Origin: Silurus meridionalis
Taxonomy: Eukaryota; Chordata; Actinopteri; Siluriformes; Siluridae
NCBI RefSeq assembly: GCF_014805685.1
Contig: NC_060909.1
Coordinates: forward strand, 8,365,792-8,429,791
Direction of reading: 5' to 3'
DNA length: 64,000 bases
Shown: positions 31,111-44,439 of the stretch, piece after piece
Numbering within the stretch: the stretch's first letter is position 1
How the letters are laid out: every line of letters begins with the position of its first letter
Notes under the pieces: model-generated
The model's database searches: none
Told to the model about the DNA's origin: nothing
What the model saw: only the letters and a program-made list of their open reading frames with translations
Position numbers and translations under genes: made by a program

Positions 31111-32869
31111 AAAGCTTATTAAAATACTGTTGACATGGAAGAACACATGAGAGATTAGAGTGGAAGTGTTGACACCGTGCATGTCAGTAAAGTGGGTGAA
31201 AATTACACAAGGCGTCTTTGGAATTTACAGAAATTTGGAATAAAATGTCATTACATATTTTGTTTAGTTGTACATGATGGTAATTCTTTTACCGTACTTT
31301 ATTTTAATATATGCATGTCTTTGCAAAGTACTACTAAGCTGATTAGTCTGGACAGCATTGTAAACAGAGACTTCTGCATAAAAATGTTGAAATCTAGAGC
31401 CCAAACATTAGGTTTTGTGGTTTACCCTTAGATTTCTATGATGAACCACATCACATTTTTTTTATAAGGTTGAATTTTCACTACAATTGTATAAACTTAT
31501 AAGAGAATTTATCCAAAATCCAAAGAATCCAGACTTTGGATATATTATATAATAAATATATAAATTAAATTTAAAATGTGTGATAGGTGTTTCTATAACA
31601 GTACAGCACTCTGATATAACAAGATGCTATTGCTTCTTTTACAATGGTTCATGTTTAAACAGTTTTTTTTATATCTATAACCTAATATTTTCAAATATTA
31701 TATAAGGGTGACTTTGCGATTTCAAACCCACATGACATTTATTTTTTCTCCCAATTTTCTCTTTTTCTGTTTCATTAACCTCCTGAGTGTAAACAAACAA
31801 AAAAGGCTAGTAAGTTCTACAACATCAGATACTGTACTGTATCCTTCTTCAAACTGTAGCACATTGTTTAGGTTAGCACAGTGCTATGGCATAAAATAAA
31901 TAAAGCCTATTGGTTGTTATTGAAAATAAAATCAACAGTAATTAAACAGTAATTACTTCATTATTTTACAATAATAATAATGTGCCTGGTTGTGTTTTAT
32001 TCTTTAGGTAATGCTTCACACAGAGACAGAGTCATAATTCTTTAACCATTTTTCACCACAAAATACCGATTTAATCTGTATTTATTTAGCTTCTTTTTAC
32101 TTCCACTTGTTTTTGATAGATGCTTTTGGTTCAGTTTTTTTTTCTTTGTCGTGTGTGTGTGTGTGTGTGTATGAGGGAGCGAGAGACTGAAAGTGATTTG
32201 ACTGTCAGCAGGTGAGGCCAGCGGAGTATCAGTGGAGTGTGAAATGCGCTGGCCAGATTGACAGCTGAATGACGGATACCTGTGAAACATATTCTCTCCT
32301 CCGAGAACCGAGATTTTTTTTCCTTAAAGTGATATAAACAAAACATTATCAGAGCCACCCTCAGGATTTGCCTCTTTGGGCCTGAGGAAATCAGTCAAGT
32401 TAAAAATGTTGTGATGTGAAAATCCTGTTGATTTTTTATTGCATTTATAATTTTTATTTTTTTTTTGCAGTGTGAATTTGTGGGAACACTTTCTCAATTA
32501 TGAATGTATGGAGAGATGGCTGGTGTGCTTTCCGAGCGGAACTTGGGGGTGATGAGCTGTGATGGAAACACATTCTTTTGTGACAGCATTTGCATGGTGT
32601 GTGTATAAGTGTGCCGGTGTGTGTGTGTGTGCGCATGTGCATGAAATCAAGCTCAGCTGCTTTTGAAATGTATGTGTATGAACCCCATTTTCAGTACATG
32701 TTTGACCAAGGATGACTGCAGGAAGACGAACTGAAATATGGACTTATTTCTTTGTCTCCACTCCATCTTTTTTTCCTTGGCCATTATTTTGGTTTCTTTT
32801 TTCTGTCCGTTTATAAATAATTAGTCCTTACCTGCCTGGATCTCGTTAGGTCACCTTGTCGTGATGAGA
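31111..32869. other. AT-rich gene-free DNA
   Basis: Short GT tracts near 32150-32170 and 32600-32632. Nothing else recognised. Confidence 0.5.
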
Positions 32870-33370
32870 CAAAGTGCCACACATACACACACAGACACTC
32901 CTTAAGACGAATGACTGCATCATACCCTTGACCAGGACAGTCTGTTCCATAACAGTTCCAGAAGATTTTTAGTGTCGGATCCTTTGGGGACTGCTCCTCT
33001 GCTTTTTCTTTTTCCCTGCACTATCAGCTGAGCAACAGACCACCTTCTGAGCTGCTCCACTAATTATTCCATTTGCAAGATAAATCTTACCGGCCGTGTC
33101 AGATCAATCATGGCTGTCATTTTCATACACGCGGACCACGGTGCTACATGGAAGCCTTTTTGCCCCACACGCATTTCCTTTATAGTCATTAATTCTCCAA
33201 AGTCGAATCTTTGTAAAGCTGGACAGGAGTTTGGGATGTAATGAATGAGCAGGTCGGTTCAAGTCGGGATGGCAGACCCCCTTAAAAAAGCAGCAGCAGA
33301 TTTAAATTTAATCAAATTTATAGGGCCATAAGACACCCACATAAGCCTTCATGACAACACTCTAAAACAG
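32870..33370. promoter_or_regulatory. Candidate conserved non-coding element
   Basis: Dense unique block with CACTAATTATTCCATTTGC, GATCAATCATGGCTGTCAT (containing TGTCA, a TALE/Meis-type core), GTCATTAATTCTCC and TTTAATCAAATTTATAGGGC. No open frame. One of the clearer enhancer-like blocks in this window. Confidence 0.45.
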
Positions 33371-33836
33371 ATAAACATTTAGGAGTTCAGAAATCAGTCT
33401 TTTTTCTGGCCCTTACATCGAATACATGCAGACGTTTGTCCATATGTCATGTTCTTATGTGATAATTTGACTATTTAGAAGATTATTATGGATAAGAGTG
33501 TTATGACATCATTAAAATGACAAACTTGGATAATTTTTCTAATGTGTATTATTTTATGGATTTTTTTCTCCACACAAATAAAATGAAGTTAACAAAATGT
33601 ATGGCATTGTAATGATGAGTTGTGTTTATTTTATGATCCTTTAATTAATGTCACTTAATTTTATAGTTTACAAGTTTTTTTGAGAATGTATAGTTTATTT
33701 GAATATATGTATACATTATTTAATATATAGTCTATGTTTTATGGTTTACCCTTATGTTTCTATCATATTACACCAAAATATCAGAGTTATAAGAACATTT
33801 ATTTAAATTCAAACAAACCCAGTATACAATATAAAC

Positions 33837-33897
<61 letters not shown>

Positions 33898-35039
33898 TTA
33901 TTTTGGAAATAAATCCTTTTCCCCACAATGCTACTATGCTTGATCTGTGTTCTATAACAGTTCAGCAATTTATGTTATTACAATATGCTACTGTTTCTAT
34001 AGTTACTTACCTAGTTTTTGTGTAGTAAAGCCTCTACATATTATATTATGGCTATTTTTGTCTGTCAAGAGATTGTAATGAGTTTTGTTTATTTTACAGT
34101 CCATTTATTAATGTGAGTTAATTTTACTATTTATAAGATTTATAACTTCTTATTTTTATAAGAAGTTTGTTATGAACGTTTTATGATCGAGTTTATGTAT
34201 ATGTTCTCTGTCCCTTCAGTAACATGTGGCAAACTAATTTAGAAGATCTTTATAAATATGGACTATGGTATAATCTGAGTTTAAATTTGGCCTCAAATTT
34301 GATTAAAGGCATTTCTATGGCAGTTGAAACATAAAAGAATAAGTATTTATTGATATTTATGTAAGTCATAGTCATAGTAAATCAAGGCTTAAGAGTGTCC
34401 CTGTCACTGTATCTAGCAAGTTAAGTGATATTAAATATGTTTAACTACAAATATGTTTTACTACATCTCCTTGGTATTTACAGAATATGCTACATGCACA
34501 CAGAGTGTGTTAACAGGCACTGGACTTATATTATGAAGTCGATATTTGTGTTAGGGCACAGGTCCTGGGAAGAACCCCAAGGGTTTACAGCATGTCTACA
34601 TCATGTGTACACTGTGCAAGCCATGCAAAACAATTGCTCTGTCCTCACTGTGTGCTACTGAATCCTGTTTGCTTAGTTGTTCCTCACTAATGAATAGGAC
34701 TTATATACTAAAGGATGATAAAAGCAAAAGATTTAAGCTGGGATAATATTTTCATTCCTTGTGTGCATGTTGCTTGTTTTTGATGTTGGGGATTAAGGAT
34801 GTTCATCTGGATACAAAGCTGATCACTTGGACTGCAAGATGAAAAGCAGTTCTGTTTATTTATTTATTTATTTATATATATTTTTAAGGCTGTACTTGTG
34901 ATACATGTTAACACGTAAAGGCTAATGTGGTTTTGTGCTATTAAACAAAGAACAGTTTGGTTTTCCCAGCCAGTTCTTGTTATTGTTCATAGAGATGCAT
35001 AATCATATTAATAATGTTCAACAAATTGCATTACTTTTG
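33371..35039. other. AT-rich gene-free DNA with (GT)n repeat
   Basis: A GT tract of about 28 units lies at 33840-33897. No gene or transposon recognised. Confidence 0.6.
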
Positions 35040-36130
35040 AATCACATTAGCATGAATTTCACCCCTTTTTCTGTATCTCTTTCTTTGGATATTTCTCAGA
35101 AGTGCTGTAAATGAGAAATTAGGCTCTTTCAATGCTGCCGCTACCTGCTATTTGATATCAGCAGCCTGCAACAATTCATCTTAATGTGTTCCTGAAAGGA
35201 TTTCTTGGCTTTTAATGTGCTGATATTAGTTTAGAATATGGCTCCATCGCAGAGGGGAATAGCAGATCGCCCAGGCTGATGGTTGAGGGATGATGGCAGT
35301 GGCTGAAATGTCCCGATATGAGCTGTATTACATGCACGAGTGATTCTGATGCTTTTACTGTAATTGATTCTTTTCAAAAGGCGTCGTCTCGCCTGACACA
35401 TTCATTCTCGTTTTTACATCTCTCTCTCTCTCCCTCTCTCTATGCATGTTTTAAGAAGCATCCAAGCATATCCTCCATTTTTAAATTCGGTAGATATGCC
35501 CTGACTTGGGCCTTTTTGAGCTCCTGGCGTCATTAAGGCACTTGAATAGATTGCGCTAAACTAGTACAGACTGTCGAGCATTACCGGTTTTCATTTAATC
35601 CCTCAACAGGCTCACAACCTTCACCTAATATCTGACACCCATTCAGATGACATTTTTGAATCTGTCTGCAATTCAGCCACACCGTGACATATTAGCTGTT
35701 AGCTGAGCAGCATGCTGAGATTGACTGAATGCACATTCAGGATGCTGTAAGCACTTAAATAGACTATAGTGATGTACAGCTGATGCTTTTCTGTGCCATT
35801 CATTCAAAGCCAATTTTTTCTATTCTTTCTTTTCTTTTCTTTTTTTAGACTGGGTAGCGTAACAATGGTGCAACCTTATGTTCTGCCCTCGTAAACAAGA
35901 TGCAAGTTATTTTGGAAATGGAGTAATTAAGCAGAATGAGCGCAGTCCCTGTGTAAAGCAACGCACGGCGATGGCATTTGCATGCCTTTGAATACGTCGA
36001 GGCGCCTGTTGGGATTTTGCACAGATGAGATTCTCAACGCCTGTGCAGTCTTTGTTTTAAACATCACCAAACAAACAAAGGAAAGTGCCCTTCTGCTGTT
36101 TTTTTTTTTTTTCAAACCTCTTTTCATTCT
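35040..36130. promoter_or_regulatory. Cluster of candidate conserved non-coding elements
   Basis: A kilobase of mostly unique, mixed-composition sequence, broken by a short CT tract near 35420. Motif-like words include GTAATTGATTC (35360), CGTCATTAAGGC (35528), GGAGTAATTAAGCAG (35921) and CATTTGCATGCC (35976). No exon-like frame is visible. Confidence 0.45.
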
Positions 36131-36533
36131 AAGGACTGTTGCAGTCCGGTAATGGAAAATGATGTTAACCAGGTGTGGTTAAATAGAAAAGGATTCTTAC
36201 ACAGTGTGGGGCTGTATATGTGAATAAAGGCTATTATTTTGATGAGGATCCAATGTTTTCACATGAATAGAGATATCTGTCACCTTGAGACGGACACATT
36301 TAGACGGCACCCATGAGAAAACCTGCAGCTTCTATTACAAATTATAAAAATGCAATACAGTTTAAGATTTAAAATATTATATATAAATATATAAACTTTT
36401 GGGTATTAAGGTTAAGGTAAGGGCTAGATATTTGTGATATTCATGGTACTATAAAATTCTGTTAAAGGAAAGTTCTCATAAGGATAGCAAGACAAATATG
36501 TGCATGTGACAGAGAGGAAGAGAGAGAGCGAGC

Positions 36534-36571
<38 letters not shown>

Positions 36572-38828
36572 AGAGACAAGAGAGAGGTAAAAAGAAAGGA
36601 GAATTGCGTTTCAAGTTTAGTGCAGGTCTTTTTTTTGGCTCATAATTAGAAAGGCCATCGATCAGTGAGGCAGAGCTCCTATTCATCTCGCTGATTGGAC
36701 ACATGACAAATGAAGGAGACAATAAGTGAGGCGTCAACGAAGAGAAGGGGAGATGGATGGCTCGTCAGTGAGAAGAGAAAGCAGATGCAGTTAACCCTGC
36801 CTCTGGGCCTAACCCTGTATTCTGCAACCACACCTACCACACCATGGACTAGAGTTTTCACTCAGAGTTTACATTACGAAATTAACACCCTGACAGGAAC
36901 ACACACTCACACACACTCTCATCTTACCTCCAAACTCCCTTCATTCATTCATTGAAAGGATGAAAGCCAGTCTGATGATTGATGAAGCACCCTGACTCAA
37001 TTGTACTCTGTGACATTACCGCTCATCCATAATTTGGTGACTTGTTTTTTGACATCACTTTTTTCAGGATAAATCTTTCACTCAGACATATTAAATGCTT
37101 GTAACTGAATCTTTAGCACCTAAAGACATTAAGCATTTTATTTTCTATCCAGAGCAAGCTGCAAATAAATATAGACAGTAGATGGCATCGTGTTTCAAGT
37201 ATGTACATTTCTTTTAAAGGCCCATGACCTGAAGAAAAAAGCTTAATTGTGAAAGTGTCTTGACAAAAGAATAATTTTAAAATAATAATATATATAAAAA
37301 AATATTTGGAAAATGTTAAAAATATTAAACAACTCTAATATTTAGAAATATAGGAAAATATTTTAAATAAATATACAAATTGTAATTCACATTTTTCCCC
37401 CTCTCTTAATATGTCCAAGAACCTTTAAAACCATTTGCTTCACAATAGATTCATGGCATGTATAAAGTAGGGTTTGGAGGATTTCTAATTCATAGTCAGA
37501 CAGTAATTGATAAATAATTACTTGCTGACTAAACAAAGACATCAAACTGTACTTAATTTAACAGCCCTACACTGGCTACAAATTACATTTTCAGCTTCAG
37601 TGCCTTTTAGAATACACTGTTAACAGTGAAACTAAATAAACCAATGCAAAAATAGGCAAAATAATAGACCTGTGTATCATTATTTAAGAATTAATTAAGT
37701 ATTGTAGGACATAGCAATTCCTTAAATTCAGTATTACAGTTAAGCTGGAAGCCCAGTTGAAACTGAAACTAAGAGCAGGTAGGGTGGTGGTGTTACTCCT
37801 AGTAGCTTAATGAATGGTTGGATGAATCATTGTCTACAGCAGTGCCTGAGAGTTTCTTTTTCCCAACATGTTCAACTAGATCTGCCACTATAAACTAGCA
37901 TGCATCACTAATCTGAGTCTAAACAAGTGGGGATGAGTGGGAATGGAGAGTGATGGACAGGGTCTCACAGAGCTGGTCTCAGTGGAATAGTTACAGTGCT
38001 GCCTATTTCTCAAATAATAAAGTGTAATTGTTCCTTAAACCATAATAATATGTACAAAGATTTACCTACTGCAGTTGTACAGTGGTGACTGTTAAATTGG
38101 CTTGATCCAGTCTGAAATATTTTACATTTCCTTTAGCAGCATTATTTACCATAAAGTAGCTTCCTTTTCCTTAGAGTTTTTCCACCATCCCAACTAATCC
38201 ATTCTCACAGCAGCAAATAGTTATTGTAATAGCTAGTTAGTCTATGCAACCATTAGTATACTGTATACACAGTACAATTTTTTACACACAACGCACATAA
38301 CATACACAAAAACAAAGTATAATCCCAATCTTATGAGACAAATACAAAAATATGCAATATGAACACCACAGATTAATGACACTAGAAACCACACTAGCTG
38401 AACACAAGATGTGTGCACTAGCTAGACAGGACAGCTCAGTCTCACAGCATTCTGAGATATAGTCACGAAATGTAATCTGTTTATTCGTGTTCATAGACAT
38501 GAATTGTCTTCTTTTTTCGGGTCACTTTTTATGTAAGGTATTTCAAAAGGAAGTATTTTTGGTGCCTCTGTCAAAGTTTTCTTTCTGTCACTGAATATCA
38601 CAGTATTGTTTTTTCTCGTTTGTTATTGATTTTTTACTCAACATTTAGGCAGGAGATTTTATCCTTGTTTTTATTGCCTCATATTCTGTAAGCTACTCGC
38701 TATAATAAATCACTGCAATCGTCAGTGTTTCCTTCCAGTAAAAATACAGTAAACGTATTCTCCTGGTTAATTAAGGAAACTGCAGTAATTGGAGAAACAG
38801 ATTTATTACAGTATACTGTAACTCTAAC
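36131..38828. other. Gene-free DNA with (GA)n tract
   Basis: A GA-rich tract lies at about 36517-36562 and a moderately complex block at 36600-36870. The remainder to 38828 is AT-rich with nothing recognised. Confidence 0.5.
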
Positions 38829-38871
38829 CCTTACCCTAACCCTAACCAAAACCTTACCCTAAACCCTAACT
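38829..38871. repeat. Short telomere-like CCCTAA tract
   Basis: About seven imperfect CCCTAA-type units (ACCCTAACCCTAACC at its core) with AACC/AAACC variants. It is an interstitial telomeric-like sequence or part of a dispersed repeat. Confidence 0.7.
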
Positions 38872-39972
38872 GCATATTGTTTTGCATTATTCTCTCATAA
38901 AAATGGAGAAAAAAGATTACCTTTGGCATCTCTCTCAGCATAACCTATGATCCACTGTGTCCGTTGCTATGGAGACAGAGCCAGAAGGAGGCAGTCGTGC
39001 TGAGGGACACGAAAAAAAGAGGGAAATTCATTTCCATTAACATGAAATCAATAGACTAAAGTTGGTGACTATATCAAAAAATGTTGTGAGACTAAGTTGG
39101 AAAGGACTACAGAGCAGTACTGGATAGGAAAAGCCATAGCTTTCTTTTGGGAGCCTTCTTTTTTTTTTTACGAGGATAACAGTAATACATTCTTAGCTGT
39201 GGTCAAACTCTATGCAAGCAGTTTGTGTTGTGCTTCTAATGCATTTGTTCAGAAAATCCCAGAATGAAGTGCTCGATCCGGCTGCAATTGCACCCTGAAA
39301 TCTCTGAAAGCACATAAAAATTTCCATTCCAATAACTCTGTATCTTGGAGCGAAAAATAAAACTATGGGACAAATCAGCATCTAGTGAATTACATTTGAA
39401 AGATGAGACATTCTGGAAAATTCTATGTAGTTTCATGTTTTAATAATATAATCTGTGAATGACTTTACACTGAATGAGCAATGCCTTTTTACTTCAATGT
39501 ATTATCCAATGAACGTGTATGAGCATGTATATAATTCCTAATCTGTAAAAATCTAAAAAAAAAATCTAAAAAAAACAAAAAACAAAAAAGAATTACACTG
39601 GGGGAATTTACATTTCTGTTGCAGCTGGCTAAAAGACGCCAAAGACCCTTTAATGAAAAGGTCCCCTACGGTACATACATCCATTTATTCCCATTGCACA
39701 AAGGTCCCATCAAATCTTGATGGAGTAAATGATGGATTCTAAATTGTTACATATTAATATTATATTCAGCAGAGACTGAGTATAGGTGGGTTTTGGTACA
39801 TACTTATAGTCTCCATTTTGCAGGTTTGTTAGGAGTTTGATGCTCCAAATAAGTTATCCAACCTAATGTCTAAGTCTTTAACTAAGGTTTGTAAGTAAAT
39901 AAAGAGCACAAGCCACAAGTGAGCTGTGAAAGAGCTGTGAGTTTGAGAGTTCAGGGTGAATCAGAAAGTACT

Positions 39973-39976
<4 letters not shown>
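38872..39976. other. Gene-free DNA
   Basis: A compact GC-richer stretch at 38930-39010 has an RFX X-box-like GTTGCTATGGAGAC at 38963-38976. The rest is AT-rich with nothing recognised. Confidence 0.4.
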
Positions 39977-40021
<45 letters not shown>

Positions 40022-40047
40022 TCTCTCTCTCTCGCTCTCTCTCTCTC
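39977..40047. repeat. (CT)n microsatellite
   Basis: CT tract with two short interruptions. Confidence 0.95.
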
Positions 40048-40089
40048 TCGTTGCCTGTCTCTCCTCCCTGCCTGACTTTATTAGCCAAC

Positions 40090-40415
40090 TAACTGCAATC
40101 ATATTATGCAAAGGAGAATAGTTCATCGGGAGGGGAAAAAAATGAGGATGAAAAAATAATAACCTTATAAAGATTAATGCTCCCTTCCACTTCATCTATC
40201 TATCTATCCATCCATCCACCCACTTTTTTTCCTTAGCACTCCAGCTCCGGTGCTCATAAGAAATCTGAATTGGTTTTTCAATTACTGGGGGTGCGGCAGC
40301 TCGCTGGCTAAACAAAGGCTTTCTGGGAGGCTCCAACCAGGCGGTTTGAGATTATGCATTACTGCAATATCCAATTTAATAACTTGGATTTCCTATATTG
40401 TTTTTTTTTTTCTCG

Positions 40416-40458
<43 letters not shown>

Positions 40459-40850
40459 CCTCTCTCTCTCCGTCTCTCTCCCGCTTTCATTGTATTTGCC
40501 CCTCCACAGTTAAGCAGGCCTCGTCTCGCACGCCGGGGTTCGGCAGCCAGAGTTAACAAAGACATTCACAATGATGAAGTCTGTATACATGGAGCAATAC
40601 AGAGGCTTCTCAATAAGGAGACATGAAATTGGATTCATAGTTCATGTCCCGGAAAGAAGCCGAAAATATGATCAAATTAATTATAGAGGGGAGCGAATAT
40701 TAGTTGGTGGCTAAAGAGGCTTTTAATGTGCTTGGTAATGGCTTTCAGTTTGTCTTTGAATAAGCATAAATCTGGTTTTATTAGAAATCGAGAGCTTTTC
40801 TTGCTGCTGCCTTCTGAGCCAAAGTGTGCACAGTTCAGTTAATCAAAGAA
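40090..40850. promoter_or_regulatory. Candidate conserved non-coding element split by a CT repeat
   Basis: The unique parts at 40090-40410 and 40500-40850 are motif-dense: AATTGGTTTTTCAATTACTG, GAGATTATGCATTACTGC, ATGATCAAATTAATTATAG and GGCTTTTAATGTGC. A (CT)n tract with interruptions occupies about 40413-40480 between them. Overlapping frames here are carried by the CT repeat and are not genes. Confidence 0.45.
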
Positions 40851-40874
40851 GTGAATGCTTCTAGTCAGTTCATC

Positions 40875-40880
<6 letters not shown>

Positions 40881-40905
<25 letters not shown>

Positions 40906-40921
40906 GCACAAGCACGCACAC
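40881..40921. repeat. (CA)n microsatellite, imperfect
   Basis: CA units with two CG interruptions. Confidence 0.9.
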
Positions 40922-42416
40922 ACTGCATTTATACTTGCCTTTGAATAGCCTACTTATTTCTTGAAGCACTGAATGTCATTCTTTTCATTTGCCACATTTC
41001 CGTACTTTTTGATTTGACACGTCTTGACACAAGATCAGGTGACTATATTTTGAATTTCGAATAGACTGTCACCATTCAGTCATGATGGCAGACTTATAGA
41101 AATAAAGTATTTTTATAACGTAATGTCATGGTGGATTTGCAGAGAAGGTCATAAATAACTAACTTTTGCACCAGCCTAGAAAAATAAACTTCAGTTTCAA
41201 AAAACAAATCTGTCCTCACAAGAGTTGGCCAGTGATGTCATCTCAATTTGTTTGCGGCAGTATGATGGATGTGTATTAGAATCTATGCACATAATTGATG
41301 TGCCAATCACATTCAGGGAAAGAGGTGTGAAAGAAAAGGAGATTTTAGGTGAAACAAAATCCATTCTGTGGGATTTATTTGAACACCAGAAGAATAATCA
41401 CATTTGCTGAATTTATCAGTCGGGTCTGATAGATGCTAGTCCTTTACTTCTGTATGTTTGTGTGTGTTTATGTATCTTGGTTTGAGCTGGATAATTGAGC
41501 GGTTTCCATTATGGCATCTACTGTATGAGTATCATTTGGGCAATGTGTTGTGAAGTGCGTTGCCACTACTCATTGCCGAGAAAGGAAGAGAAATGAAATA
41601 AAACACACATTTTGTTTGGTTTGGCCCAAGCAAGTTATGATCTATGGCGTCACACCCAACCAAAGTGGGAAACCCTCGAAGACATTTTGTTGGAGCAAAA
41701 CAAAAGGGAGGATGGAAATTGTTGACTAATTGGCAGTTGAACTGGAGAAAAATTCTCCTTTATATTCCAACACAGTCTTGATGTCAAAGTGAAAAATAAA
41801 CACACACTCACACTTAAAATGCAGCTTTAGCCTGGCCAAGATTAAAGCTCAAATATTTCCAAGATTATTTGATATAATTCTGCTGTTAACTATTTTGTAT
41901 GATGCTCCATGAGTTTTAGAGTTCAAGAACTCACTAAGCTGTCCAGAAATCAACCTTGAACAACTAGTATATAAACATGTATAATCAATTTAATCAATAG
42001 TAATTTTCAATGGTGCAAAAAAAAAAAATCTTCTAACCTCTTTCATCAGCCAGTTGGTCTATTTTTACTTTTAGTAACAATGCCCACAATGCCAATCAGC
42101 TTCTCACTGAAAGTGTTATGACATTCATTGTATTAAAAGGTAAAAGGCAAATCCAAAGAATGGTCAAACATGGCAAATTGATAACTGCACAGAAATAGCA
42201 ATCAGAGAAAAGATAGCTTACACAATTCTAATCAATGTACAGTAAAATACTTTACAATGGGTAATTTAACTGTTTTCATGCATAGAAAATAAAACACTTC
42301 TGGAGACACTGACCTGTTGGCACTCAGGTGTATTGTCCTGGCTGATTTAACCTGAGAAATACAACAGTGTTTTAGTCAAATTGACTGCTCAATTTTCTCA
42401 TTTTCTTATTTTCCTT
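40922..42416. other. Gene-free DNA
   Basis: A complex block at about 41220-41420 has one 61-codon frame but no recognisable domain. The rest is AT-rich. Confidence 0.4.
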
Positions 42417-43141
42417 GGTTTGTGGTGACGAAGTACACAAATCATGTATTTGAGTTAAAGAAGAGATACACTAGGTAAAATATTAGTACAGTAAAAGAGC
42501 TCCTTTCACTAAAGTAAAAATACAAAAGCATCTTCCTTCAAATGTACTTAAATATCCAAAGTACTTTGTTCTGTAATTCCCTATTATCATTTTTGTCACA
42601 AGACTCTTAATCAACTCAGCTTATGTGAAAAGACTCTAATGTCACTCATAGCACATCAATCTATTAATTATATTATATTAATTAGTCAAAAATTTATTGA
42701 TATCTATTAAAATTATCATCAACCCAAACCCTTCTTTTCACCTATTTAAAAAATCTTGCAAATAAGGCCACAGGTGTTGTGACAAGTTAGAGTCAGGAGA
42801 TTCTACCACCATTTATTATTCTCAAAATAGTCTGCTTACTGTTAAACTGACGCTGAACTGTATGTTCGTGCTAAGTAGATACCACCAAGCGCCAATCAAA
42901 ACAAGTTCAAAACCGAGCAAGCACTCTACCCTGATCATACCCTGATCTATCCCCTCATAAATAAAAAGGACTGGCTGAATTCGCAAAATGTGGTTGAGCA
43001 AAAAGTAAGATATTTGAGTTTGAAATGTAGTGAAGTTAAAGTAAAAGTCTTGGGTAAAATACTTCAGTAAAGTGAAGATGCTTGAAAAAGCTACTTAAGT
43101 ACAAGAACAAATTACATTTACTTTGCTTCTGTCCACCACTG
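42417..43141. mobile_element. hAT-like MITE, near full length
   Basis: The left end GTGGTGACGAAGTACACAAA and the right end TTTGCTTCTGTCCACCACTG are inverted repeats of the GTGGTGGACGAAGTAC type. The interior is non-coding, rich in AAGTAC/GTACTT words. The shorter copy at 5706-6120 belongs to the same family. Confidence 0.75.
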
Positions 43142-43468
43142 CTTATTTCTTTTCTCTACTAAAACAGATCAGATTTTAATGTATCTCCGAAGCATTCTTG
43201 CATCATTATAGTGCAGTTGTGCTCTTAATATATTGCTTACTAGTTGTCTTTATACTAGAGTCTTTATTGAATATTCGCTTTATTTATTGATGAGGTCCAT
43301 GCATTCTGGGATTTTGAGTCTGTTTTTGTCAGCACTACTTTGATTTGATCATTAATAAAATGTTATATGCAGTACAATATAATAACTTTAACATTGTTGC
43401 AAAATGTTGAGTGACAGTAGAAGCTCTTATTTTTGGAAGTGATTTGTGAAGACATATTGTATCTTATA
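43142..43468. repeat. Local duplication, copy A
   Basis: Matches 44440-44727 in order and orientation: shared CTTATTTCTTTTCTCTACTA, AATATATTGCTTACTAGTTG, AGGTCCATGCATTCTGGGAT and ATGTTATATGCAGTACAATA. It begins exactly at the right end of the hAT-like MITE. Confidence 0.85.
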
Positions 43469-44439
43469 TCATTATGCTTAAATACCTTGGTTTAATCCAA
43501 GCAGAATAAATGACAGATTATGCATATATTTAATTTAGACGTGTTAGAAATCCAAATCTCAACAATTCAGTTTCTGTAGTTTTAATTATTGGTCATTTTT
43601 ATTTTTGAAGTTTCAGTCACCAAGACTTTTGGGGGTGGAACAAAGAGATCATTGTGTGTCTTGTGTTGCCAACACTTCAACATTTTTGCTAATCCACTCT
43701 TTGATGAACTATTCTCTACCTGACAAGCACTTGTGTAAACAGCGTTAATTATGAAAGCTTCTGTGTTTGAAGAGGCAGTTTGTTTGTTCTAGATTTTCAT
43801 TTCCTCTCTCGTGTGAAATACCTTGTTAAGCTGAACAAAAGTGTGGTGCATGATGGGCAGAAACCAGGCCATGTGTTGTTGTCAAGTGCGGATAGTGCTT
43901 TTTAGCTTTTTTTTATAGTTTTTTTGTCCTTTACATGACTGTTTCCCTTCAGCAGCAATAGTGTTAAAGAGTATTGGTACATGCTGACATTGTCACCACT
44001 GCAGAACTTAGCTTTTCTCAAAAGAAATAGCACACGAATGTAATTTAGAATGACAAAAATATGTTGCCAATATTAATCTAAATTCTGTTAATCATATTTG
44101 AATCATGAAGCAAAAATGACAATATATTGTTATATCCTGCAAAATAGGTATATACAGTATATATATAAAGGGTATAATACTTATTTATACCAAAAGTTTT
44201 TAGTACAGGGCTTTTTAATTTTTTAGGGTGGTTCCTTTTTACATACGGAACATTTTTAAAGAGTGGATTCCCTCATGAACGAATAAAATGACGGACTGGC
44301 AGTTTGCTTATCCTCCGCCTCGCATTTTAAGTGCTTTTTTTAAAACTATTTTTAAACTTCAAATCTTACACAACAATGCCAGGGGTATGATAAACTAGAG
44401 TTATCGGAGTGTCGCTATGTACCGGAAATAAGATGTAAG

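Noticed and set aside
40359..40626. Overlapping CT-repeat frames encoding Ser/Leu or Arg/Glu polymers
   Set aside because: They are translations of a (CT)n tract, as are those at 17793-18155, 21535-21726 and 59201-59449.
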